Of a stretch of 64,000 nucleotides of DNA, positions 23,089-36,000 are shown piece after piece. The stretch is from Echinarachnius parma. Taxonomy: Eukaryota; Echinodermata; Echinoidea; Clypeasteroida; Echinarachniidae. Where the stretch lies: positions 1-64,000 of the forward strand of contig JBAMJV010005521.1 in the NCBI GenBank assembly GCA_037951105.1. The letters are read 5' to 3'. Every line of letters begins with the position of its first letter. Positions within the stretch are counted from its first letter, which is position 1. A program made the translations under genes and the position numbers. The notes below the pieces were generated by a model, which worked only from the letters and a program-made list of their open reading frames with translations, did not search any database and had not been told where the DNA came from.

Positions 23089-24077
23089 GAGTAATGAGCA
23101 AAATGCAAAGTGATATTCCCTATTTAACTCATTACACTGACTTTGTACACAGTTATGTCTAATCCAGTGGAAAGTAAAAAATCTGAACACTTCAATCGTA
23201 ATTATGTTTTTAACGAAAGGTAATTTCGGATAAAACGAAACCTGTTCCATGCTCCTAAAGGTTAATATAATGTATGAATACAACACGGTATGATTGAACC
23301 ACAAGATTTCTGAGAAAACTTTTCCAAGCTTTGTAAAACACGTGACTAAGTGATATTTTAATTAAATCACCATTCATTATACGTTTAAAACAAACATAAT
23401 TATGACGCCACTGGTTCATATGATAGCAGATGAGAAAATTATGTTTTGAATATTCTTGAGCTATCAAGCATTTAACCATGAATACGACTCTTTGTCAGAG
23501 TTTAAACATTGATCCGATAAAGTAATGAACATCTTCAAAGTACAAAAACACAATGTAGCAAATGAAATACCCTTCCTCCATTATCTTTCGCGGTTATACA
23601 TGAATGGTTAACCAAAATAATCACTCACTAACACATAGTCCACTGCATGTATTCAAACAGACCTATCATATCAATATAATGAACCTTTGACATGTACACT
23701 TTCTATTCAGATATATCATATTACAAACTACGCCACAAAGGCAATCCATTATCACTGAACCGGACTGCTGGAAACAACAAGTGGTAAGAAGACGTCTTAT
23801 CGTGGCCGAAACGAAGCTTCATAGACACATCATATCAAAATAAAGAACCTTAGTCAGTTTGACATAAACCATATACAAACTGTTTACATGACACGTAAAT
23901 CATGATTATTATGCGCTTGTAAATGTAGCTATATTAACAATTCTGAACGTGACGGTTATTTCAGCCTTTCTACATGTTCTAGTTGGTCATTTAATTAGAG
24001 AATAAACCATATAACTAACATATAAAGACTTGGCCAACATATTTACATACTTGTATAAATTAACGTATGACTTTTAA
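23089..24077. other. Intergenic, no gene seen
   Basis: AT-rich. The stretch 23380-23500 resembles 26420-26530 weakly (TTCATATGATAG against TCCATATGATAG), so it may be an outlying unit of the diverged repeats at 24800-27040. Confidence 0.35.
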
Positions 24078-24607
24078 AGAGGTGTTACAGTTTTGGTAAG
24101 GCTGAACTTTAGTTACCAAAACCTGTAGAGTAACATTAATAACTGATATTTATAACCCCACCATGCTCGAAAGGTATACAAAAATACAAACGACTAAGTA
24201 AAAAGCCTGTTATCATTCACAAAGCGCCATTAAAACACAAGAGGGTGCTCTCTAATAAGGGATTGGTTTCAACCATTTTTATACAAAATTATGCAAATGA
24301 TGTTTTGTTAAAATAATGATTAAATAGAAAGATCATCAACATCTATTACAAAACTGCTTTTGAAAAGTTTTTGAAAAAGCGTAAGCATTGTTTTACTTTT
24401 TTCCAAAAATCATCGTATTTATTTGGGGCCCAAATAAATACGATCGGATATATTTATTGATATTTAAGTCATTTCTGAACCGATTTTGACCAAGTAAAGT
24501 TTATTTTGCCATTATAATTGCATGTTCTTTCAAATTCTTAGTTTTCATTACATAACGAACAAAATTGTGTTGTGCAGCGCCCTCTCTACCAAAACTTTAC
24601 AACCCCT
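24078..24607. mobile_element. TTAA-flanked MITE (530 bp)
   Basis: Starts AGAGGTGTTACAGTTTTGGT and ends with the reverse complement of AGGGGTTGTAAAGTTTTGGT, flanked by TTAA at 24074-24077 and 24608-24611. No coding frame. Part of a relative lies on the opposite strand at about 51180-51425, inside the first foldback element. Confidence 0.8.
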
Positions 24608-24799
24608 TTAACAATGGTATCTACCGGTTTCTGCAATTATAATGCACGATTGACAACGACGAGTATGAGCGCAAAGTACCAAAAGTTAACCATACATTAC
24701 AACACGGTGCCATTTGTTAGAACATATGCAATTACGGTACATAACTTTGACCAATAAAATCCGATATTACCATAATATATATTATCATATCGAGTGCAT

Positions 24800-27040
24800 T
24801 GTAATGTTTGAAACAGATCAATGATGCCATGCAAGTGATTTGGCTAAGCATCGTCAACATCATCTTGCATGGTCAAATGCAAGACTTACAAATAACAGCA
24901 CAGAATAAACTCATGTATATAGACCACATACACAAAATGAAAGTGTGGAAGGATACACGACATACACACTCAATATGGATACAAATTTACAATCAAACAA
25001 TATCGAAATATACACATGCATTAAACGATATACTATAGAAATTGTATACACAATAAAACATTCCTCTACCTTTGTCCATACACAAATGTAAGTCACCTCT
25101 CTTTATACAATTTACCTTGATTATATATGCTGTCACATAGAAGTAAAATTCATAAAGTAATTTCACCTTCGATCATCATGTTAATATCTAGGACGGGAGA
25201 AGTAAGGAACATTACAATTACAATTGAATTATGATAAACCATGCATACACTTGGAAATTCGAAATTTACAAGACATATAGATTACTTGTTGATATACATG
25301 TAGCTTATACATTTGCATGTTTGAATATGGCGGCTGTTAAGTTGATTGGAGGTGTTTGGTCACTCAGAGACAGTTCATACAGGAATGAATAGAAATGTTA
25401 ACTTAATTACACCAACCAATTCTGAATTGCATAAAACTGATTAAATTCATCGGATTATGCAATTATTATAGAATATTTGTAAACAAGATTTTTTAGTATA
25501 AGCGCAATGCACAACTTATTCTGCATAGAGCTAACCATGGTATAATGTTATGGCACATCTGGTCAATATAATGAGAGGTGATACAATGCTGTTACTGTTG
25601 TTAATGTTAAATAGTTGTACTATGGTACGCATTTATTCATAAAGCCAACACTTTGCAATGGTTTAACCATATTCACCACGTAATCATTTAATAGTCATAA
25701 TCTACAAAGATAAACAAATAGCAAAAGAAAATATATCCAGTACCATTTATATATGGATGCAGGACTGACACATAATGAGACAAATAATAAAAATTCAATG
25801 AAATACATAACAGGCTACACATATAATCACAATGATCAAATGTTGGAAGTGAGGAAGGATACATGGAATTCATAATAGACATGGCTATTAAACAATCTTC
25901 GAACATAAACACACCTCACAAACAAATTTACAAACCAAAATGATATATAGAATGTACAAAATACAACCAATCCACTTCCATTGTTTATAAGTGTATTATA
26001 AGCCGTTACATTTGTTATGCTTAGGTAGGCCTATTTACTGCAGACCTTCATGTAAAAATGTAGGGGATATAATGAGCATGAACATTGGGACAGTAGCAAT
26101 TCTATAAACTTGATCATGTAACACTGTCGAAAATACATGACATATACTTATTTTTAAAATACATGTACAGCTAGTACAAATGCAAAGATGTAAAGGATAT
26201 TTCAGTGATCCGAGTTGTTTGGCCGATCACAAACAAATAATTGACTGAAACAAGATAAATATTTACATAACTTCACAAACCAATATGAGGCATATACATT
26301 TTATTTAAGTCACTTTTTTCCATGACTGTCATGAAATATAGAAAATGAAATTTCTTATTACCTGCATTATAAACATAAAACACCAATCCGTTAATATATA
26401 CAAATAATACTGATCGATATGGTATCAATCTGGTCCATATGATAGGAGATATGACATAAGGCTGTTAGTGCTACATAGTTTGAGATAATAAGCATTTGAA
26501 AACACTTTGCCAGAGTTAGAACAAATGAAACCGATGATATATGATTTAACGCTTTAAAAATACAACAAATCAAAATAACATAACCATGTACATGTTTATT
26601 GGAGGTGCGGGCGCCGTTGATTGTTTAAAAGAGATCAATGACGCAATACACGTTATATGGAGAATGATGATCACCACCTTCATCATTATCATCATCTTGC
26701 TTGCTTGCTTAAATGACTAGCACACACAATGACATCAAATAACACAATTGCAATGAACTGCATAAACGACCAAACAGAAAGAGCATATCAAAATAATTAA
26801 AGTGTGAAAGGATGCACCACTTACATACTAAACATGGCTGTAATTGCAAATAATTATGTAATAAAACAATATTCAAATGAAAGCACAAACTAGAATGGGT
26901 ACAAGCACAATTAATGCTATAACACTCTCCCTTTGTTTGTAAGCCATCACTATTGTTATCTTACTTAATTATAGGGTGTTGAAGGAAGTTTGGTTTCTGA
27001 TTTTATTTTACCATCTTAACAAAATCATTATGTAAACAAT
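24800..27040. repeat. Three strongly diverged tandem units of ~0.9 kb
   Basis: Units near 24810, 25700 and 26620 share short blocks in the same order: GATCAATGA(T/C)GC, then GAAGGATACA or GAAAGGATGCA, then ATGG, then AAACAATAT and ATTCCTCTACCTTTGT-like ends before a GTAAG. The identity is low and is judged by eye. No gene. Confidence 0.45.
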
Positions 27041-27050
27041 TATGGACATA

Positions 27051-28033
27051 CAGGGTGTCTCAAAAAGAATAGTTCAGTTGGAAAATATTTGTTTAAGGTA
27101 TGAAGGTAATTTGAAAAACATACAATTTGGTGTCATATTAAAAAGGAATAATCAGGCTTTCTTGTGTTTTTTTTAATCTCAGCTTAATTGGGCCTATAAG
27201 TCGTGAGATATGGCCATTTGTTTGCCAAAATTTCATAATCCATTTTGTGTCAATTTACGTGCTGTGCATTAGATAAACTACCAATATGTATTAATTTTTA
27301 GAGCAAAAATTTAGCATGTATTAAGTCATTATTCAATTGGCTAAATGTGGTGCGTAAATATTGTTACCAATGTCTGAATTACATTTCAAAAGATTTCACG
27401 CATTTTGTTGGTTCAACAGAGGCTTTATAAAATATTCAAACATTCGTCGTGTATTAACATGTATTATTACAATGCGAGCTGTTGCTACACTTTACAATCA
27501 GATATACCTTGATAAAAACTGTCTTTATGGTCTCAATATTCGAACGCAAAGCCTGACAAATGTCTACAATCAATTACATGAAAACAGTAACAAGGCAAAC
27601 GCCTTTAACGCTGTCAAAAGTGATAGGAATATGAGGCGATTGGAATCCTGAATCTAGGTCAATTTGGAAGAACTCTATCCATAACATTTGCTTTTTAGCG
27701 AGATTGTACCATATTTAACCACCGTTAGCAGTGACAAATATAGTTGTACTCTAGCCATTATTACATTGTAATAATATCATGATTCTTAATGAGAAGATCA
27801 AATGTGTGCAACAAATGTCCAACTTTTGTTCAGTGCAAAAATAGGTTTTTTGTAGTTTGGTATTCAATCAGACATAATTTGAGATCCGCTGAATGGAAAT
27901 ACGTAATACAAAGAGCATCTGAAAGCACTACTCTTCTTCTGTAATATGGTACCAAATAACTTTAACAATTATCATATCATCATATTTTAATAAATTGTTT
28001 TCCAGACTGTATCATTCATTTTGAGACACCCTG
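27051..28033. mobile_element. TA-flanked mariner-like MITE (983 bp)
   Basis: Left end CAGGGTGTCTCAAAAAGAAT; right end is the reverse complement of CAGGGTGTCTCAAAATGAAT. TA lies on both sides (27049-27050, 28034-28035), as for the Tc1/mariner superfamily. The longest inner frame (27361-27651) has no transposase motif I can recognise, so the element is probably non-autonomous. Confidence 0.8.
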
Positions 28034-28958
28034 TACATGACATATGCATCACTTTCATATATACAGGCAGCTAGTTTGTGTGTAATTAAGTGATTTGAGG
28101 TATTAACATAATCTGATAATAACAGTAATAAACTTCTGTACGGCTTTACAGTTAATAAAGTCCCGTTTTTTTAAAAACGTATCATACAAACTAACGTATT
28201 TAGTATAATCCCGAAATCTAAACTCAATAAATGTATGCATAGAACTAACAATGGTATGGTACCAATCAAGTCCATACAATTCTAAAGTTACAATATTTCC
28301 AAATGCCTGATATTGGTATTTCTGGATTTCCCAAGATATACGCTTTCCGGTGGTAAATAACTCGTTATGCTTCTGTTACAGCAACCTTAATCAAAAAAAG
28401 GATAAGAAATTTTGCAATGTCATAAACATGAAAGAGAGCGAATAGACCAAAAACGATTTTCTCAAATTTATTAGCGTCATATAATGACGACTTGATAAAG
28501 ATGTTGTGGCAATTTGTCACATACAATTAATTAAATGAATACTTCGTTAATACGTTTTGTCACAGAATAACATTTATACTTACAAGATAGAAGAAAAGTG
28601 TAAACCTAAATCCATACAATTCATGTTTAAAAAACATATATGGAGCATTTAAAGGCATTGCAGCATTGTACGGACTAATAGTGGTGTCCTTTCACTTTAT
28701 ACATTATCGTTTAGATCTATTACGCTTCACAAATATTGCATTACAATATCCATGTATACAACATGCAGTACGAAAACCTGTTATTGGGGCAAACACATAT
28801 AGCATGGCGCGGGGGATTGTGACATTCTGAAGCGAACTCATAATTAACTAATAAGTGAAAAGCAAGAAGAATGATATTCTTCCAACTGACACCATGCACC
28901 GCTCCCAGCAGCGACAAGACAGTCTTAAACAATTAAATTACTGTTAAACAAAATCTGA
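28034..28958 (-). other. 3' flank of the ankyrin/death-domain gene
   Basis: Holds the likely 3' untranslated region. A candidate AATAAA on the minus strand is at 28472-28467, about 490 bp after the stop codon. Nothing else is recognised. Confidence 0.4.
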
Positions 28959-29902
28959 TTATGCCTGTTTCTCGTCGGCAAGTTCATCATCACCACCATT
29001 ACTGCTAGCATCAGACGCGGTTTCAGCTTCGCTTTGTTGTCTCATACAAATGATGTAGTCTTCTACAACTCTTTTACAATCCAGGCGCGTAATTTTGTCA
29101 AATATCTCCGCAAGTTGGTATAGATCTCTGATCTTCCTCTCCGACTCGGCGATATCGATCAACGCTTCGGTCGGATTTCTCTCCCGTTCGATGGTTGCAA
29201 TGTATTTATCCATGCCTAGCTCCTCGGCCAGGCGGTTCCAGTCGTTACCTACCACACTGTGTCGATTAAGCTTAGCGCTCAGCTCTTGTCGCAGACCGTG
29301 TGGGACTACACGTGGCTGTGGGATGTGCGGTGAAACTTGTCCAGGTGAGTTAGCGATAAATGTTCCTCCAATTATTACTGGCCCGCTTATGTTCACATAT
29401 TGCTGATGCATGCCTCCTGTTATGTACGGTAAATACTGAACAGGCGTAGGCATGACTTGGTCGCAAGGCAGTGTAGCTGATTGAATGACACGGTTTTCCT
29501 GATGCTGAGGATAAGCTGTAGCCCCGAGCTGCAATCGAGGGCCCACCCTCTCGAGTTGACCTACCATACCTGCATGCGCATTCTGTTGATCGGTGCTTCG
29601 TGCTGGCTCGTCATCTGAGGGAATCCAACCTTCGCTCCCTGATGACGTCGGGATGTCTTCAACGTTTTTCGAAACGACTTCAGATGAAGAGCCACATGCA
29701 GACGCTGATTCACCTTGGTGTGGTATTCCAGATGAAGGGAGGGCTTCTAGAACCTGATCTGAGGAAGGCATTTGGCGATCCCTCGATTGTGGAGATAGGT
29801 TCCGACCGGCTGCCTCAGCTTGAATGTCATCTTCGGATCCAGGAGACTTCTCGGAATGTGGTAGTGGAAAGTATGTCACTTCTCTCATTATTGGGTGAGG
29901 AT
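28959..29902 (-). CDS. Exon 7: disordered linker and death domain
   Basis: Acceptor TTTATTGATACAG at 29903, entering in phase 1; stop at 28959. About 190 residues rich in Ser, Pro, Gln and acidic groups (likely disordered) contain one beta-prone patch, YVNISGPVIIGGTFIAN. The death domain follows: GLRQELSAKLN, NDWNRLAEELGMDKYI with the conserved Asp-Trp of helix 2, IERERNPTEALIDIAE, and LAEIFDKITRLDCKRVVEDY. A short acidic tail ends the protein. Confidence 0.9.
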
Positions 29903-29951
29903 CTGTATCAATAAAGATGTATTATTTATTTATTTATTTATTTATTTAGTT

Positions 29952-30027
<76 letters not shown>

Positions 30028-33000
30028 TGTATATGATCGATTAAAGCTAATTGAATCTACACCATCGACTTCATCGACAATGCTCTCGCTAGTCTTGGCA
30101 TTTATTCAGTATTCTGGTTAACTACATTCTAGATAACGTCAAGTACAAACATGGACTGAAACCCCAGAACGCAAATTGCGGACTGTGATGGCATTTTATT
30201 ATAATGTGAAGAAGCATGATGTGCCTAATAGTGTCACCCATTTATACCAAAAATCATCGGGATGTCATAGTATTTGCGATAAGTCCTGAAGTACCAACTA
30301 CTATGGACAAATAAATATTAAAATCAAATCACAGATAAAACCAATGTTATTGATTAATTGTAATTGTTTACCAGCGTGCCCAGATAGATCAGCTCTTTCC
30401 AGATCATCTCGTCTCAGTCTGTTTTGCCAGCCTTCAGCAGCCTGAGGTGGATTAGGCACCCGGTTTAGTCCAATTGCTTCATCGTCTACACAAAACCATC
30501 AAACGAAGAAGAAATATACCAAAATGCCAATACTTAACATAACAATTAAAACTTGGTCGGGAATATGCAATATGCTGTGTTGTTATCTATATGGACGAAA
30601 TGTGTTTACAAATAGTATTCAAATAGTGAACATATTTGTTGAGATTCTTAATATATTATCGACTGTCTAATAACAGTTTAGTAATGAATATAGACCCGGT
30701 ACTTTCGATGAGCGTGTAAAATAACGACGCGGGCCTGTTAAATAACGATGAGTTCTAACATCCCGACTGCCATGAAATGTCCCGTTACAAAATGTTTTCT
30801 AAAAACCCAATGGACAATATGTTACTTATGAGTTCAATATGCATGAAATCCATATAAATTAGATTGTTCCCATTCTCTTATCATTAGGGTAGTAATTGGC
30901 GAAGTATTACATATCTAACTTAAACATACCCCGGTATCCCGTTCTAAATTTGATCTTCCTCTTCGATGATGTTTGTTGAATGTGTAGGTCAACATGGCTG
31001 TCAGCCTTCCGCTGGGTGAGGTCGAGGCGGAAATCTTCATTCCATCCAATCAGACGCCTCAGATCCGAATGTTGTATTATCTTTTCGAGAAAATGACAAG
31101 CAAACTAATCATGAAATGAAGATGTTTCCTTGAAGGGAAGTCAATCGCTGGCATTTTCGCTTGCTGTTACTGAAAACTTGAACAGTGCATAATTACTGTC
31201 ATTTCTAGTTGTATATCCTCTTGACATAGGCGTCGATTTCCTTTCGCCATGGGGGTGTGGGGGTGTGGGGTGTGGGGGTGTGGGGTGTGGGGGTGTGGGG
31301 TGTGGGGGAGGTGATTTGTCTTTACGACCATATGCGGCAAGGAGGCAAAGCGCCCCCAACCCAACAGCGTGCCCGAGATTCTATGATCGGGGGCGGGGGG
31401 GGGGGGGGGGGGGGGCGGTAGGGGGGAGGTAGAGGGCACAAAAACCGTTCTGATTTAATGTTTTTTGAAATTTGAGGATTAATAAGTGCACATTGCAAGC
31501 AAACTGATGGAGCCCTGAATGGAATCAGCTTTTGTATCCAGGACTGGACCATATGTAAATAGAAACAAGTGTTTGTATATAGTTCACTCAATGTTAGCGG
31601 GCAAAGCAACAAGTCCTGAATAAATCTTTAAATGTGTACAGGGGACTGTGCGGGGGGGGGGGGGGGGGGGGGGGGTGAGGGGGGGAGGAAGTCCCCATAA
31701 GATTTTGGATTTTAGCAGTTTAGCACTCTCAGGATGTGTTTGGTTTAAAAATAGACTATTGTACTAACTTTCCCCCGTGCTGGATAAAATACTATCACAC
31801 AGTGTGCAACACAGTCATACTGTGTTTCACATTGTGATTCACAGTGTGCACCACAATGTTAACTTCGGGCGTTTTCACAGTGTGGATACACTAAGATTCA
31901 CAGTGTGGCAACATTGTGAAAACGCGCGAATTTCATATGGTGGAGCCCACTGATTTACAGTGGTTCCTAATTTCCAAATTAGCGGGTGGTTCAAATCGAT
32001 AACCACTTGCCATAAATCCTAGTTGGTAACAAGTTGTCACATGGCTCATACAGTGTGATTACACACTCCACTCCAATTGGTCTACATGTATTTGAACTGT
32101 ATTTGAAGTGCAATCTGCCTGTGCTAGTAAGGAAAAGTTCAATGTGGCGACGGACTTGATATTGTTTGTATATATTATATATATTTATATATACATTACA
32201 CTTAGTATCAATTCAACAAACATTCAGTAAAACAAAACTCCGCAGGTGGGATACTGTTGCAAGCACGTGGTTGCCTAAGAGAGTGTGTGCCTGAACCTGA
32301 TCTAGGGTTAGATCTGTTGTGCAGACTAGAAAACAAACACATTCAAAGTTGCGATCTCGTTATCCCTGATTTAGTATTCATAGTGTTGTTGATTCGTATT
32401 TTTGAGAGTGCGGTAGAAGTGTAGAGGGGTCGCGATACAGGGTGACATGATATAAACTAGCGGCTTTTTATGAATAAAGACCCATGTCTCTGTCGCAATT
32501 TTCGAGATAATATATAGGTACGTTTGGTACAATAATCGAAATCGTAGAAATGGAGGTCCCAAAGATCTGGATGTAGAATCACACCAACGCCATCTCATCT
32601 GACTTTGATTACAAATTTCTCATTTCTTGTGTGGAAAGAAAAACGAGAACTAACAAACCTCTGGACGGGTGTATTCAGTGCCAAGTACAGTGCAAAGTAT
32701 TTCGCAAAAAACATTCAGGTCTTCCCCTAAACGGATGATCAACTCTTTAGCCGTGTGGGCAGGGTTGTATTTCAACTTCTTCTCGGATTCTTCAATGTCC
32801 TGGGTACAAAAAAGAGTATGAAAAGTGATGTTTTATATTTCAGTAAACAGTTCACAAACTCATTCATGCTCTACCAACTTTTCGGTTAAAATAGACACAT
32901 TGACAGATGCATAATGACATTTCCAAATAATGACTTGAATCACATTGCAGTGTTGAATGTACCGTCACTATTGTGTATTCTACACAAATATCGACTTTAA

Positions 33001-36000
33001 TATACCAAAATGGAATCACATAATAATGGTAAAGGATTGTCATGCGTGAAGATTGCAAATTCTGAACTATTTGTTTGTTTTAGTGTGTGCGCAATGGATA
33101 ACACTAGTCCAGTGTGCATTCATAAGAGATTAGAAACTTCTTTTTAAAGTTATAACACGTCATCAACAATATGATAAGCTGTGTATTTCCAAATTGATCT
33201 GGAAATCAATGATGTATGTATACATCACATTGGGCAATGAAACTATTGACCACCTCCATTCTAGCGTAATTGATGTCGTGTTACCTCATTCTACTCTGTG
33301 TTATAAGACTTTACTTTTAGGTACATTTTGTGCTAAATACCGTGTATGATTGATCTCGATTTGCAAAAGGGTCGCCTATCATACACGGGGCAATGTGTCA
33401 GCCATTGACTGTTTGAGGGGCAAAATGGCATATAATTATTAGAAGTACATTGGCTGAAGATGTACCAAATGTTCCATATTAAGAAGATAATGTATTTCAT
33501 GTAGATGATACATTTGAATTTACCCCTGTTGATGAACATAACGTTTAACGCTTATAACTAAATTGAAACATACGAAATCTGCAGGACATGATGGCATTTC
33601 TGTGGCAATGTAAAACATATTTGTGATGACGCACGACTAAATGGACCACAAGTCGTGTTGGGTCGAACCGAGAAAAATTAGTTGAAAGTTAAAATTATTA
33701 AAAAATCATGAATTGTATTTTTTTTTAGCGTATTTGATTACATGGAGTTTCCTCTACATTTTCATGAAAATTGCTAGGAATTTGGTGCAATAATTAGTGA
33801 AATATTAGCGTTTTTCTAAGGCATGTTCATTTCGGTTTTCACCAAAAGTTTCAATATAGAGCGCTTGGTTCGTTCGGGGATCGAGGCGCCAAAACTTGAC
33901 TCCGCCCCTAACAACAAGGTAATGATTTTGATTGGTTGATGCTCATTGGCATATTTGGGACTGCGTGTGATGCATATCAACACTACGTCGTCCATGCGTA
34001 GCACACGCAGAGTTTTAAAAGCTAACTATTTGAATGCACTGATGCATGGCAGCTTATATACAGCTGCATCGTGCGTCCGTACGGACGGACGGACGCGGAC
34101 GGACGCGTTTGTGTCGCTCTCTCGGAATATTATAGTTTTTGGCGGGAAATTTGATATAGTGGATTATTATGGTCTTTTGGATATTATATTAGAGACGCAT
34201 TAGAAGCATTCGGAAAGGGTAAGCACTATTTTGGAGCTTAATATTCACTATTCTATTTTTTGTTTGCACCTAACTTAGATAATTTTCGATTTGAATTGAT
34301 ACATGGATTCCCGCTATGGTGGGACTGCAGAGTCCACCAGGGAAGACGGTATGATTGTAGAAAATATAGGCACCGACTCTGACGGTGGCTCCGGCTCAGA
34401 ATCAGATATTGGAGTGGAAATAAATGACGATACTGGATTTCAGCAAGTTAAGCATGGCCGTACTCGCAATAAAAGACCCAGACTTCATACTAACACATCT
34501 GAACATGGCAAGAGTAACTTTGACCCGAATCTCCCTTCGACCTCCACCGCTGGTACCCCACAATCTGTAAGACCCAAATTTGTACAAAAAGGTCAAATGA
34601 TCGTGACTGTAATGGCTGTAGGTGGGAAAGCTTTCTTTGATTTGAACCCATTCAAATTAGCAAAAATTTTGACACAGGAAGTAGGGTCAGTGGAGGAGGC
34701 GCGAAGGATGAACCCTCACGCTATTGAGGTAAAATGTAGAAATACTAAGCAAGTACAGAAAATGATCCAGCTTGTTAAGTTGGGAAGCAATGATGTTAAA
34801 GTGGTAGAAGGGAAATTTGGAGTTGTCAAAGGGGTAATCAGTGGCGTAGACACTGAGCTATCTGAGGAAGATATTGTAAAAGGTCTACAGAGTAAGAAAG
34901 TGACACGAGTACAAAGGATCAAGAGAAAAGAAAATGGCGAACTGAAAGCAACAAGATCAGTATGTTTGACATTTCAGACAAAAGAACTACCGGAATATGT
35001 CACACTTGGATACGAAGCTTTCCGAGTGAAACCATATGTACCACCAATTATGCGATGCTTTAAATGTCAAAGAATAGGGCATAGTCAGGCACAATGTAAA
35101 GGAAAGACGAGGTGTGTAAGGTGTGGGGGTGACCACTCTTTTGACAATTGCCAAAACAGGGAAACCCCAAAATGTGTCCGCTGTAACGGCCAGCATAGCG
35201 CTGCATATGGAGGGTGCCCGGAGTTAAAGAAAGCGCGCCAAATTCAATCGTTTAGAATTGAAAACCAAATTAGCTATGCAGAAGCGGCGAAAACTCTAAT
35301 GCAGAAACAGGGTGGCGATATTTTAAAGAATCAAGAACAGGATAAGGTAGATAATAAAACTACCACAAAACGCCAAGATAGCCGTCCTAGCGCTATCCCC
35401 AGGCCTACCTTTGTTGCCCAGCGCAACAAGCCTGTCGTTGACTCTAAGAGCAAGGCCGTTACAAAAGAGACAGACAAGAAAAGGGTTGTTATGGTAAGTG
35501 TACAAACACAAACTGACACATTTGAACAACAAACTCAAACAATTGAGCATCATGATGGTTTTCAATTCTCATGTGATCAACTTCTAGCTTTTTTGGTGTT
35601 TATTGTGAATAATCTGGATAATCCAGCATCCAGTTCGAAATCAAACCGCATACTACTTGTGGTTGAGGCGGCAAAGAGGTGCTTTGGAAAAAGCACGGAC
35701 CCGTCTTGTATACATGCATTATTAAATGATGCCTAGTTTTGTACTTGTATTGATGGGTCTCCTGTCTCTCCTTCAATGGAATGCGCAAGGACTTACTTCC
35801 CATGGGTACGAGTTACAATCCTATTTATCAGCTTGTGCATGCAAACCTGATATTATTTGTATTCAGGAAACTTGGTTTAGAGAAAATAATGTTTTACAAT
35901 TAGATGAGTATAATTGTATTCCTCACAATAGGACTACAGGAAACAGAGGCGGATGTGCCATATACGTACGAGGGAATTTAAAGTTTCGTTTAATAGATAC

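Noticed and set aside
27361-27651. Transposase of the TA-flanked element
   Set aside because: No DDE pattern or helix-turn-helix is visible in 96 codons, so I do not call it a gene.
32659-32799. CARD or second death domain in this exon
   Set aside because: The helical look was suggestive, but the exon joins in phase between two UPA exons and fits the UNC5 UPA pattern.
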